In this document: positions 50,808 to 59,382 of the stretch, piece after piece | Layout: every line of letters begins with the position of its first letter | How positions within the stretch are numbered: position 1 is the stretch's first letter | Assembly (NCBI RefSeq): GCF_004804355.1 | Contig: NZ_SRWZ01000003.1 | Coordinates: 124,001-188,000, forward strand | Source: Cognatitamlana onchidii | Lineage (GTDB): Bacteria; Bacteroidota; Bacteroidia; Flavobacteriales; Flavobacteriaceae | DNA: 64,000 nucleotides | Direction: 5' to 3' | Position numbers and translations under genes: made by a program | The notes under the pieces: generated by a model | What the model was told of the DNA's origin: nothing | Databases searched by the model: none | What the model saw: only the letters and a program-made list of their open reading frames with translations

Positions 50808-51467
50808 ATGAATAAAACAGAACGGGTTCATTTTGTTATAAAAACCTTAAATGAATTGTATCCTGAAATTCCCATTCCACTTGATCATAAAGACCCATAC
50901 ACCCTATTGATAGCAGTTTTAATGTCTGCGCAAAGTACAGATGTTAGAGTGAATCAAATCACCCCTTTATTGTTTGAGAAGGCAGACAATCCATATGATA
51001 TGGTAAAACTTACCGTTAATGACATAAGAGAAATAATAAAGCCGGTTGGACTGTCTCCAATGAAGAGCAAAGGCATTCATGGACTGTCTAAAATTCTTAT
51101 AGAAAAGCATCAAGGTGAAGTACCACAAAGTTTTGAGGCTTTAGAAGAACTTCCTGCTGTTGGCCATAAAACAGCTAGTGTTGTCATGTCTCAAGCCTTT
51201 GGCATTCCAGCTTTCCCGGTAGATACTCATATTCATCGGCTAATGTATCGATGGAATTTAAGTAATGGAAAGAATGTAGTACAAACTGAAAAAGACGCTA
51301 AACGCTTATTCCCAAAAGAACTCTGGAATGACTTACATCTTCAGATTATTTGGTATGGAAGAGAATATTCGCCAGCAAGAGGCTGGAATCTTGACAAAGA
51401 TATTATTACCAAAACTATTGGGAGGCAGTCTGTTTTAAAAGACTACCAAAAAACAAAAAAGTCCTAA
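50808..51467 (+). CDS. nth: endonuclease III without the iron-sulfur cluster
   Basis: This 219-residue DNA glycosylase/AP lyase removes oxidised pyrimidines. The helix-hairpin-helix LEELPAVGHKTASVVMSQAF holds the catalytic Lys121, and Asp139 in FPVDTHIHRL completes the site, matching the K/D pair of E. coli Nth. The C-terminus, where E. coli Nth has four cysteines binding a 4Fe-4S cluster, reads WYGREYSPARGWNLDKDIIT and has no cysteine at all. The frame is intact, so this is a natural cluster-free form. It is divergent from bcp and ends in a hairpin. Confidence 0.92.
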   Translation: MNKTERVHFVIKTLNELYPEIPIPLDHKDPYTLLIAVLMSAQSTDVRVNQITPLLFEKADNPYDMVKLTVNDIREIIKPVGLSPMKSKGIHGLSKILIEKHQGEVPQSFEALEELPAVGHKTASVVMSQAFGIPAFPVDTHIHRLMYRWNLSNGKNVVQTEKDAKRLFPKELWNDLHLQIIWYGREYSPARGWNLDKDIITKTIGRQSVLKDYQKTKKS

Positions 51468-51490
51468 TACATTATATTAGGACTTAAAAA
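51456..51490. terminator. bidirectional terminator of nth and of the sigma-factor operon
   Basis: AGTCCTAAT (51460-51468) pairs with ATTAGGACT (51476-51484) over a 7-nt loop. The minus strand continues with TTTTTT and the plus strand with an A/T-rich tail. The nth stop codon lies within the left arm. Confidence 0.75.
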
Positions 51491-51491
51491 C

Positions 51492-51638
51492 TCAATTTAG
51501 AAGCGCTTCAAACTTCCATTTATTACTACTTATAACACTTAAAGCCTTAGAATAATTTAGAAGAAATTTAACCGTTTCTTCTTTCGGTTGTAATTTTTCT
51601 ATTCCAGAAATAGAATCTTCAGAGTAAAGTTTTGCCAT
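51492..51638 (-). CDS. 48-residue protein downstream of the ECF sigma factor
   Basis: The minus-strand frame gives MAKLYSEDSISGIEKLQPKE, then ETVKFLLNYSKALSVISSNK and WKFEALLN. It begins with ATG, lies 56 bp after the sigma-factor stop and ends right before a terminator, so it is the second gene of a two-gene operon. Composition is protein-like (acidic and leucine-rich helix ETVKFLLNYSKAL). I recall similar small proteins after ECF sigma genes in flavobacteria. It has no membrane helix, unlike classic anti-sigma factors, so a cytosolic modulator role is only a guess. Confidence 0.65.
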   Translation of the reverse strand: MAKLYSEDSISGIEKLQPKEETVKFLLNYSKALSVISSNKWKFEALLN

Positions 51639-51694
51639 GTATTATGAATTTAACAATTATAAACTCATAACGCATAGTAAATCACTTTATTGTA

Positions 51695-52279
51695 TTAATT
51701 GGTTAAAACAATATTATGCTTATCAATAATCTTGCGTAAATTAATCAGCGCGTAACGCATTCTGCCCAATGCTGTGTTAATACTAACACCCGTTCTATCT
51801 GATATTTCCTTAAAACTCATGTCATTATAAATGCGCATCAAAAGTACTTCCTTTTGATCTTCAGGGAGTTCGTCTACCAGACGCCTCACATCATTTTCAA
51901 CCTGCTCTTTGATAATTGTTTTTTCTGCATTTAGAGAAGCATCACTTAAAACAGAAAAAATGCTAAATTCTCCTGTATTATCAAACTTTGGCATTCTATT
52001 ATTTTTTCTAAAAAAATCAATAACAAGGTTGTGTGCAATTCGCATCACCCAGGGTAAAAACTTACCTTCTTCATTATAAGCACCACGCTTAAGCGTTTTA
52101 ATAACCTTTATAAACGTATCTTGAAAAATGTCTTCAGCGACATCTTTATCATATACTTTAGAATAAATAAAACTGTAAATTTTCTGTTTGTGTCGAATAA
52201 TCAAACATTCTAGAGCACTTTCATCTCCTTTAATGTAACTACTAACCAAAGTAGAGTCCGTAATAAGTTCGTATTGCAT
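51695..52279 (-). CDS. ECF-type RNA polymerase sigma factor
   Basis: This 194-residue sigma-70 ECF factor has region 2 (ALECLIIRHKQKIYSFIYSK, DVAEDIFQDTFIKVIKTL, FLPWVMRIAHNLVIDFFRK) and region 4 (RLVDELPEDQKEVLLMRIYN, MSFKEISDRTGVSINTALGR, MRYALINLRKII). It directs RNA polymerase to a specific regulon. It is not paired with a SusC/D locus or a FecR-type membrane anti-sigma gene; the only companion is the 48-residue protein downstream. The pattern is that of the conserved RpoE-like ECF factors of Flavobacteriaceae. It is divergent from uvrA with a 239-bp spacer. Confidence 0.93.
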   Translation of the reverse strand: MQYELITDSTLVSSYIKGDESALECLIIRHKQKIYSFIYSKVYDKDVAEDIFQDTFIKVIKTLKRGAYNEEGKFLPWVMRIAHNLVIDFFRKNNRMPKFDNTGEFSIFSVLSDASLNAEKTIIKEQVENDVRRLVDELPEDQKEVLLMRIYNDMSFKEISDRTGVSINTALGRMRYALINLRKIIDKHNIVLTN

Positions 52280-52486
52280 AATAATTACTTTTTATCGCAC
52301 AGAAGAGAGGGCTTCCTTGCTTGGGGTTACATGTTTAAAAGTAATTTTATGCTATAGGCGTAGTTTGTTAATTGTTTGATTAATATTCCAAATATAACAA
52401 CAATCATTCCTAAAACGAAAAATTTTTTGGATTTTTTTAGAGACTTCATGAAATACAAGGCATTTTATCGACTCAAATACTTGTGG

Positions 52487-52494
52487 TATCTTTG
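52487..52494 (+). promoter_or_regulatory. -7 promoter element of uvrA
   Basis: TATCTTTG, exact TAnnTTTG, 24 bp upstream of the ATG at 52519. It rules out the in-frame TTG at 52483 as start. Confidence 0.6.
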
Positions 52495-52518
52495 CAAAAT
52501 TATCTTCCAAAAAAGCCT

Positions 52519-55302
52519 ATGAATAAAGCAATTGACGACGTAAACGCTAAAGAGAACATCATAATTAAAGGTGCCAAATTACACAATTTAAAAAATATTG
52601 ATGTGGTAATACCAAGAAACAAACTAGTTGTAATTACTGGTTTATCCGGCTCTGGCAAATCAAGTTTAGCTTTCGATACGTTATACGCAGAAGGTCAAAG
52701 GCGCTATGTAGAAAGCCTTTCAAGTTATGCTCGACAATTTTTAGGAAGACTTAATAAACCAAAAGTAGATTATATAAAAGGTATTGCGCCGGCCATTGCC
52801 ATAGAACAAAAAGTTAACTCTACAAATCCGCGTTCTACTGTAGGTACAACAACTGAGATTTACGACTACCTTAAGTTATTATTTGCCCGAATAGGTAAAA
52901 CGTACTCCCCTATTTCTGGAAAAGAAGTTAAAAAGCACACTGTTTCAGACGTTGTAAACTATATTAAACAATTTAAAGAAAGAGAAAAATTACTGCTTCT
53001 TGCTCCCATCCATTTAGAAGAAGGTCGTTCCATAGAGGATAAACTTAAAACCTTACAACAACAAGGTTATTCCCGAATAAAGACTAAAGATAGTGTTATT
53101 AGAATTGATACTACTGAACCTGTTTCTAACAAAGAAGAACTCTTTCTTGTAGTTGATAGAATTGTTACCAAAAACGATGAGGATTTTTATAACAGGCTTG
53201 CTGACGCTGTTCAGACAGCTTTTTTTGAAGGGAATGGAACTTGTATTATAGAAGAACTTAAAACGAATCACCAAAATCTATTCAGTAACAAATTCGAGTT
53301 AGATGGTGTTGATTTTCTTGAACCTAATATCCATCTTTTTAGTTTTAATAATCCTTACGGTGCTTGCCCTAAATGTGAAGGTTACGGTGATATTATAGGA
53401 ATTGATGAAGATTTGGTAATCCCTAATACAGGACTTTCGGTTTTTGAAAATGCTATTTTTCCATGGCGCGGTGAAAGTATGAGTTGGTATAAAGACCAGT
53501 TAGTTAATAATTCTCATAAATTTGATTTCCCTGTACACAAACCTTACTTCGAATTAACCGAAGAACAGAAAAAACTTATTTGGACCGGAAATAAATACTT
53601 TGAAGGCTTGCATTCTTTTTTTAGTGAATTAGAAGCTAAAGCTTATAAGATTCAAAACCGCGTTATGCTTTCTCGCTACCGGGGAAAAACTAAGTGTAAA
53701 ACATGCAATGGTAAGCGATTAAGACCTGAAGCAAATTACGTTAAAGTTGCTAATACCACCATTACAGACCTTGTTGAAATGCCTCTAGAAAAATTACGGA
53801 TATTTTTTCAGCAGCTAGAATTAAGCGATCACGACGCTCATGTTGCCAAACGTCTTTTAAAAGAGATAAATAACAGACTTTCTTTCTTAACCAATGTAGG
53901 ATTAGATTACCTTACTTTAAATAGAAAGTCCAATACCTTATCCGGAGGAGAAAGTCAGCGTATAAATCTGGCCACATCACTAGGTAGCAGTCTTGTAGGG
54001 TCTATGTACATTCTAGATGAACCGAGTATTGGTCTGCATCCAAAAGATACAGAGCGACTAATTTCAGTATTAAAATCGCTTAGAGACCTTGGAAATACGG
54101 TTATTGTTGTAGAGCATGACGAGGATATTATGAAAGCGTCTGATACAATTATTGATATAGGACCCGAGGCCGGCACTTTTGGAGGCGAGGTGGTTGCAAT
54201 TGGAACCTATAGTGATATTCTAGATTCACAATCCTTGACTTCTAAATATCTTAATGAAGATTTAAAAATTGAAATCCCAAAAAAAAGAAGAACCACCAAA
54301 TACCACGTAGATATTGTTGGAGCTAGAGAAAACAATTTAAAAAATATTGATGTTAGTTTCCCACTTGGTATGCTTACCGTAGTTACCGGTGTATCAGGGA
54401 GTGGTAAAAGTACACTAGTAAAAAAAATATTATTCCCTGCCCTGCAAAAGAAACTAACCGATTTTGGTGATAAACCTGGACAATTTTCAAGTTTGGAAGG
54501 TAATTACAGTAACATTAGTCAGATTGAATTTGTAGATCAAAATCCCATAGGAAGATCATCTCGCTCTAACCCAGTAACCTATATAAAGGCATATGATGAT
54601 ATTAGAGCTCTCTATTCCAAGCAAAAACTTAGCACCATTAGAAACTATCAAGCTAAACACTTTTCTTTTAATGTAGATAGCGGTCGTTGTGAAACTTGCA
54701 AGGGAGAAGGTGAAGTAACTATTGAAATGCAATTCATGGCAGATGTTCATTTAGAATGCGAAACATGTAAGGGAAAACGCTTTAAAAAGGAAGTTCTAGA
54801 AGTAACATTTGCAGGAAAAAATATTGATGATATTTTAAATCTAACCATAGATGATGCCATTGACTTTTTTGAAGCAAACGCACAGACTAAAATTAAAACC
54901 AAATTACAACCACTTCAAGATGTTGGACTCGGCTACGTTAAATTAGGACAAAGCTCCTCTACGCTTTCGGGTGGTGAAGCACAAAGAATAAAGCTTGGAT
55001 CATTTTTAGGCAAAGGGAATAATAAGGAAAAAGCCTTGTTTATTTTTGATGAACCAACAACAGGGCTTCACTTTCATGATATTCAAAAACTACTAACCTC
55101 ATTTAACGCGTTAATTAAAAAAGGGCACTCTATTATAGTTGTTGAACATAATATAGACCTCATTAAGTGCGCTGATTATATTATAGATTTAGGCCCATTT
55201 GGAGGCGAATCTGGAGGCAGGGTCGTAGCGACTGGTACGCCAGAAGATATCATTAATGAAAACAACTCTGTGACAGCTAAATATTTAAAAGGTAAGATTT
55301 AA
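52519..55302 (+). CDS. uvrA: excinuclease ABC subunit A
   Basis: This 927-residue damage-recognition ATPase of nucleotide excision repair forms dimers and loads UvrB. Two ABC modules are visible: Walker A GLSGSGKSSLAFDTLYAEGQ (first), zinc modules CPKCEGYGD and CKTCNGKRLRPEA, signature LSGGESQRINLATSLGSS and LDEPSIGLHP. The second has GVSGSGKSTLVKKIL, the zinc finger CETCKGEGEVTIEMQFMADV with CETCKGKRF, signature LSGGEAQRIKLGSFLGKG and FDEPTTGLHFHD. ATG 52519 is chosen because an upstream in-frame TTG lies before the -7 box. The size is normal. Convergent with the DUF3667 gene. Confidence 0.97.
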   Translation: MNKAIDDVNAKENIIIKGAKLHNLKNIDVVIPRNKLVVITGLSGSGKSSLAFDTLYAEGQRRYVESLSSYARQFLGRLNKPKVDYIKGIAPAIAIEQKVNSTNPRSTVGTTTEIYDYLKLLFARIGKTYSPISGKEVKKHTVSDVVNYIKQFKEREKLLLLAPIHLEEGRSIEDKLKTLQQQGYSRIKTKDSVIRIDTTEPVSNKEELFLVVDRIVTKNDEDFYNRLADAVQTAFFEGNGTCIIEELKTNHQNLFSNKFELDGVDFLEPNIHLFSFNNPYGACPKCEGYGDIIGIDEDLVIPNTGLSVFENAIFPWRGESMSWYKDQLVNNSHKFDFPVHKPYFELTEEQKKLIWTGNKYFEGLHSFFSELEAKAYKIQNRVMLSRYRGKTKCKTCNGKRLRPEANYVKVANTTITDLVEMPLEKLRIFFQQLELSDHDAHVAKRLLKEINNRLSFLTNVGLDYLTLNRKSNTLSGGESQRINLATSLGSSLVGSMYILDEPSIGLHPKDTERLISVLKSLRDLGNTVIVVEHDEDIMKASDTIIDIGPEAGTFGGEVVAIGTYSDILDSQSLTSKYLNEDLKIEIPKKRRTTKYHVDIVGARENNLKNIDVSFPLGMLTVVTGVSGSGKSTLVKKILFPALQKKLTDFGDKPGQFSSLEGNYSNISQIEFVDQNPIGRSSRSNPVTYIKAYDDIRALYSKQKLSTIRNYQAKHFSFNVDSGRCETCKGEGEVTIEMQFMADVHLECETCKGKRFKKEVLEVTFAGKNIDDILNLTIDDAIDFFEANAQTKIKTKLQPLQDVGLGYVKLGQSSSTLSGGEAQRIKLGSFLGKGNNKEKALFIFDEPTTGLHFHDIQKLLTSFNALIKKGHSIIVVEHNIDLIKCADYIIDLGPFGGESGGRVVATGTPEDIINENNSVTAKYLKGKI

Positions 55303-55313
55303 ACATCTTAACT

Positions 55314-55332
55314 AAAACTTGAGTTTTTATTT
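55314..55332. terminator. possible terminator between uvrA and DUF3667
   Basis: AAAACT (55314-55319) pairs with AGTTTT (55322-55327) and is followed by a T-rich stretch. The loop is only 2 nt, so the stem is weak. Confidence 0.35.
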
Positions 55333-56378
55333 TAATAAAAAAGAAAAGCAAATACTACTAAAACAAAAACTGCTAGAGGCGCAACAAACATCAAAAAAAC
55401 CAATGAAGTAACGGTTGACTTCAAAAAGCTTTTCAGCCAACTTTGTTTATAAAAATATTTAAGTGCCATAAACAAATAAATAAAGGTAGATAATATTAGC
55501 AAAATGTCAATCCAGTCCGGAATATCTATTAAAAAATTAACTCCAAGGATTATGCTAAATACTGTAAAGAGAAAAGAGAAGTAATAAAAGCTAAAAACCA
55601 GATGATGAGCGTAAACACCTTTTTTTAAGTAAAGCAATTTTAGTATTAAAGCAAAAATTGGTAATAGAAAAAACATAGCTATAGGGATAGCATCAAAAAA
55701 AGCTTGAAGAATACTCCCTCCTTTTCTTGATTTATAAAGCTTTAAGGCCTGAGCGTAAACCCGCTTTTCCAAAAAACTTGCATCATTACTCATTCCCATC
55801 TCATTAAACACCTGATTATCGGGGGCTTCTATAGCTATGAGTGAATCTATTTTTTTAGCATTACTATCAAAATTGAGTATACTGTTATTTTTATCAGACT
55901 GAGACTTCGATGTTGTTTCTAATTCTTTTTGTAACACATTAGGTTTTACACTATAATTCTTTTCAACCTCGTTGGTAGAAATTTTAATCTCAGTATCTAA
56001 AGAAATATTACTATCCGTACCAACAGCTACAAGTGGTTTTTCAAGTTGAGCATCTAAATTCTGCACCTGCTCTCGTTGTACAAAGGAAAATAGGAAGAAG
56101 AAAATCACCGCAACAAACAAATACATCTGGGCAGGGTGTAAATACAATAGGCGCTTTCCTTCTATAAATCTGCTAGCTAAATAACCAGGTTTGAGCATTA
56201 AAGGAAAGAAACTTTTTAAAAATCTGGCATCAAAAGAAAAATAGTTACTAATGGTATTGTAAAACAAAACTTTAATAGTCAACGCATCATTAACCTGCTG
56301 TCCACAATACGGGCAATAATTGAATTTCTTATTGAATTCTTTATTGCAATTTTTGCAAGTTTCCTTTGTCTTTGGCAT
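55332..56378 (-). CDS. DUF3667-type zinc-ribbon membrane protein
   Basis: This 348-residue protein opens with a zinc ribbon (CKNCNKEFNKKFNYCPYCGQ, four cysteines at about 8-26), followed by YLASRFIEGKRLLYLHPAQM and a first helix (YLFVAVIFFFLFSFV). A long polar region of about 130 residues and a C-terminal block of four to five helices (IPIAMFFLLPIFALILKLLY through LVFLMFVAPLAVFVLVVFAF) follow. This is the DUF3667 pattern, common in Bacteroidetes and of unknown function. It is transcribed alone, convergent to uvrA. Confidence 0.82.
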   Translation of the reverse strand: MPKTKETCKNCNKEFNKKFNYCPYCGQQVNDALTIKVLFYNTISNYFSFDARFLKSFFPLMLKPGYLASRFIEGKRLLYLHPAQMYLFVAVIFFFLFSFVQREQVQNLDAQLEKPLVAVGTDSNISLDTEIKISTNEVEKNYSVKPNVLQKELETTSKSQSDKNNSILNFDSNAKKIDSLIAIEAPDNQVFNEMGMSNDASFLEKRVYAQALKLYKSRKGGSILQAFFDAIPIAMFFLLPIFALILKLLYLKKGVYAHHLVFSFYYFSFLFTVFSIILGVNFLIDIPDWIDILLILSTFIYLFMALKYFYKQSWLKSFLKSTVTSLVFLMFVAPLAVFVLVVFAFLFY

Positions 56379-56487
56379 ACCATCGTTTTTCTTTCATAAA
56401 AATACTGTTTTTTAAAACATCAATTTAAGCACAATTTTAAGTTAAATATTATGCCTCTCGATTAGGATTTGTGTAAATAGGAAAACC

Positions 56488-56571
56488 ATGAAACCCCTAT
56501 ACTATATGGAGAAACGAAACAGAAGCGGCCCTGTGAAACGCGTCCCTAATTATTTATGGCATGCTGTTTGA
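56488..56571 (+). CDS. candidate 27-residue small protein
   Basis: An ATG frame encodes MKPLYYMEKRNRSGPVKRVP then NYLWHAV. The segment is distinctly richer in GC than the flanking spacer and strongly basic. It precedes the basic repeat-protein gene at 56605 on the same strand by 33 bp. There is no other support, and chance is possible. Confidence 0.25.
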   Translation: MKPLYYMEKRNRSGPVKRVPNYLWHAV

Positions 56572-56604
56572 TAATCTTATTACAGAACCTTAAATCTATA
56601 TATT

Positions 56605-57837
56605 ATGAATATCTCTCAAAACTATCATGCACCCCTGCTTTCATTAACAGGTTTAAATAAAAAAAATAGAGTTTTATTAACCTTTTGCTTGTTAATTAGT
56701 TTTTATTCTTTTGCTTCTATAAAGGTAGGAAGTAATTATGTATCCCCTCTTACAAACAATGGGTATGGAAAGTCATATATTTTTGTTGAAAATGGTGTGG
56801 AATTTTCGGTTTTCCCAGATGGTCAGTTTGACTTTAACATCTTAAATAACAATTCGAGCTTAAACATTTCATACGGATCACCTAACGTAAACATTAGTTT
56901 TAATGCTGGTTATAATTACAATAGTTCTGTACAGTATGATGAATTTGGAGCTATTATCCAAATAGAGCATACGCCTGTTTACTATGATAATTATGGACGT
57001 GTTATTCAAGCTGGTAACATTAATATATTTTACAATAACTTTGGATATGTATCTCGTATTGGCGGTTTAAATGTTTTTTACAACCGATACAATACTTTCA
57101 CGCATTGCACTGGTTATATAAATATTTACAACAGGTCTTATGTTTACAGACCATGGCACCGTTATTATTGTGCCCCTACCTATAGGTACCGCGTAGTTTA
57201 CAATAGGCCTTACAGGAGATATTACTATCCTGTCCGTTACAACTACTGCCGCCCATTCTATAATAATTACAGACCTAGAACAGCTGTAGGAGTTAGAAGA
57301 GGACATACAATTTACAGAAATAGTGTTTATGCTACGGCAAATAGAAACACAAGAAATAGAACCACTATTAGTAATAATCATTCTTCTAGACGATCTTATG
57401 CAAACAATAAATCTAGATTAAGAAATAACACAACAATAAATCGTAAAAACTTAAACAATAATAATAGAAGAAATTATACAAATAGTAACAAACAAGTAAA
57501 ATATAATAGAAAACAATACGCCAGTAGGCTAGATAAAACAATTGTAAAACGAGAAAACTATAATAATAGCACAAGAAGAATACATGAAAAAAACTCATCC
57601 CCTTCGGCTAGAGCAAAACATGTTTCACAGCAAAACAGGATTATATCGAAAACTAGGTTAGACAAAAAACCAAAACATTCAAATTCTCGTACATATAATA
57701 AAAAGCAAAACAGTAAAATTAGCACTCCGAGTAAACGTATTATTAAAACATCAGAACATAATACTAGACGAGTAGCTTCTCATAATAGAAATAGTTCGAA
57801 TAACAATATAAAATCTTCTTTAAGAAGAAGATCTTAA
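56605..57837 (+). CDS. secreted protein with YD-like repeats and a basic Asn/Arg-rich tail
   Basis: This 410-residue protein has an N-terminal signal segment (VLLTFCLLISFYSFA, ending about residue 38). Residues about 100-175 contain four repeats of about 20 residues with the pattern Y-[DN]-x-[FY]-G-x-[IV]-x-x-x...[IV]-x-Y (YDEFGAIIQIEHTPVYYDNY, GRVIQAGNINIFYNNFG, YVSRIGGLNVFYNRYN), similar to YD/RHS repeats. Then comes a Tyr/Arg-rich stretch (RPWHRYYCAPTYRYRVVYNR) and about 170 residues of very basic low-complexity sequence rich in N, R, K, S and T. It ends in a terminator and is transcribed alone. Function unknown; the tail might bind acidic polymers. Confidence 0.75.
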   Translation: MNISQNYHAPLLSLTGLNKKNRVLLTFCLLISFYSFASIKVGSNYVSPLTNNGYGKSYIFVENGVEFSVFPDGQFDFNILNNNSSLNISYGSPNVNISFNAGYNYNSSVQYDEFGAIIQIEHTPVYYDNYGRVIQAGNINIFYNNFGYVSRIGGLNVFYNRYNTFTHCTGYINIYNRSYVYRPWHRYYCAPTYRYRVVYNRPYRRYYYPVRYNYCRPFYNNYRPRTAVGVRRGHTIYRNSVYATANRNTRNRTTISNNHSSRRSYANNKSRLRNNTTINRKNLNNNNRRNYTNSNKQVKYNRKQYASRLDKTIVKRENYNNSTRRIHEKNSSPSARAKHVSQQNRIISKTRLDKKPKHSNSRTYNKKQNSKISTPSKRIIKTSEHNTRRVASHNRNSSNNNIKSSLRRRS

Positions 57838-57859
57838 AAATTTTGGTTGGTTAGTTTGG

Positions 57860-57904
57860 AAAGCCCTGCGATATGTATGCCTCAAAGCAACATTGCGGGG
57901 TTTT
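57860..57904. terminator. terminator between the basic protein gene and the flippase gene
   Basis: AAAGCCCTGCGAT (57860-57872) pairs with ATTGCGGGGTTTT (57892-57904) using three G-U pairs across a 19-nt loop. Convergent genes lie on both sides; the T run favours the plus strand. Confidence 0.65.
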
Positions 57905-57924
57905 CTGTTTTAAAAGATTTTAAC

Positions 57925-59382
57925 TTACTTTAACTTGAAATATTTTTTTGCAAGAAATGAAAGGTCTTCTGAAAAATTAAACCTGTAAACCGCAAACAAG
58001 TAAATTAAGGACCCCAAGAGCGACTTTAATACTATATTAACTAACGGATTAAATGGGAACTCCCAAAAATAAAGAGCTAATACACTTGCCCAAATTAATA
58101 CTACAACTTTTAAGGTTTTAATGGTAAAAGGAAATATTTTAAGCTTATTATAAACTACATACAATTTTATGCTATTGTACAAAAATACAGCAAAAAGAGT
58201 AGCCAAACTAGCACCGTTAATCCCCAACCAAGGAATAAAGACAATATTTAAGAGTATCATTAAAACAGCTAAAAACACGCCCAAAGCTAGAACCATTCTA
58301 TAATAATCGCTATTAAATAGAATCGCATTATTACTCCCTAAGGCTGCATCGAACAACTTAGATAAACCTATTACAAAAACAACAAATAGCCCACCACCAA
58401 ACTGCTCAGGAATCAAAAAATATAACTGGTTAATGTTAGTAAGGATAAGCAAAAATATAAGACCTCCTACTATTAATAAATTTAACGAACTACGCTTATA
58501 CAAATCTTCTAAAGAATCAAAATCTCTTTCATTTAAATATTTAGCAGATAAAGGCATTAAAATTTGATGCATAGATCGTTGAGGCACCGCTATAACCGCT
58601 GCAATAAAAATAGCCACATTATAATAGGCTATTTGCTCAATTTCCACATAATAACCTAGCATGACTTTGTCAACATCTAAAAGAATAGTGGCTACCGAAG
58701 CGGCAATAATAATAAGGAAGGAATACTTTAGTATCGCGGTAAGATTGTTCAAGCTTTTAAAGGTAATAATAGGCAGTTTAATGCTAAACGCATAAACCTT
58801 CATTATCAAGGTTCTTAACAAATAAACAATTACTAGACCCAACATAAATTGGTCGACATCTATTACCTCTAAATACAGTAAAAAAAGTAAAATCATGGTT
58901 GCTGCTCTATGAAAAACCTCTTTCATAAAATTCCCAAAAACTGTCTGCATTTGAACTTTAACCCAAGCAAAAAACACTTCAAAATACGCTAGTGCTATCG
59001 CGGCAAAAATAGTATGCCATAAATACCCTCCTATGATGTCATTTTTCTGAGCAAGAAAACCAACAATAACATCGCTGCTTATGTAAGTAATTGCAATTAA
59101 AGGTATTATTACCGCTAAGGGTAAGAATAACATTAATGTTAAAAAACTATTCAATGATGTCCTTGTTTTGAATGCAGAATAAAATTTCACAAGTGTATTA
59201 TGTACACCAAATGACATAATGGGCATCAAAACATAAGCAAGTGATAACATATAACCTACCATTCCATAGTAGGCATCACTTAAAAACTCTGTATACAGAA
59301 AAAGAGTATTTATTGCCCCCATAGCAAAACCTAGATATGTAGAAACAATATTTTTAAAGGATTGTGATGCAACTACTCCCAT
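57925..59382 (-). CDS. oligosaccharide flippase-like membrane protein
   Basis: This 485-residue protein has about 12-14 helices. The N-terminal VASQSFKNIVSTYLGFAMGA and the polysaccharide_synt C-terminal half (AIDDVDK-like LLDVDKVMLGYYVEIEQIAY, SNNAILFNSDYYRMVLALGV, FIPWLGINGASLATLFAVF) fit Wzx-like/MATE exporters. It is distinct from the flippase at 17372. The ATG overlaps the stop of the GT4 gene (TAATG), so the two are coupled. Its cargo is unknown; together with the GT4 and YfhO-like genes it suggests a second surface-glycan route conserved in flavobacteria. Confidence 0.85.
   Translation of the reverse strand: MGVVASQSFKNIVSTYLGFAMGAINTLFLYTEFLSDAYYGMVGYMLSLAYVLMPIMSFGVHNTLVKFYSAFKTRTSLNSFLTLMLFLPLAVIIPLIAITYISSDVIVGFLAQKNDIIGGYLWHTIFAAIALAYFEVFFAWVKVQMQTVFGNFMKEVFHRAATMILLFLLYLEVIDVDQFMLGLVIVYLLRTLIMKVYAFSIKLPIITFKSLNNLTAILKYSFLIIIAASVATILLDVDKVMLGYYVEIEQIAYYNVAIFIAAVIAVPQRSMHQILMPLSAKYLNERDFDSLEDLYKRSSLNLLIVGGLIFLLILTNINQLYFLIPEQFGGGLFVVFVIGLSKLFDAALGSNNAILFNSDYYRMVLALGVFLAVLMILLNIVFIPWLGINGASLATLFAVFLYNSIKLYVVYNKLKIFPFTIKTLKVVVLIWASVLALYFWEFPFNPLVNIVLKSLLGSLIYLFAVYRFNFSEDLSFLAKKYFKLK

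Noticed and set aside
52483-52518. In-frame TTG extension of UvrA by 12 residues
   Set aside because: The exact -7 promoter box at 52487-52494 lies inside it, and UvrA proteins normally start near the ATG at 52519.
57067-57598. Minus-strand reading frames within the basic repeat protein gene
   Set aside because: They are shadows of the low-complexity AAT/AGA-rich coding strand and have no protein-like features.
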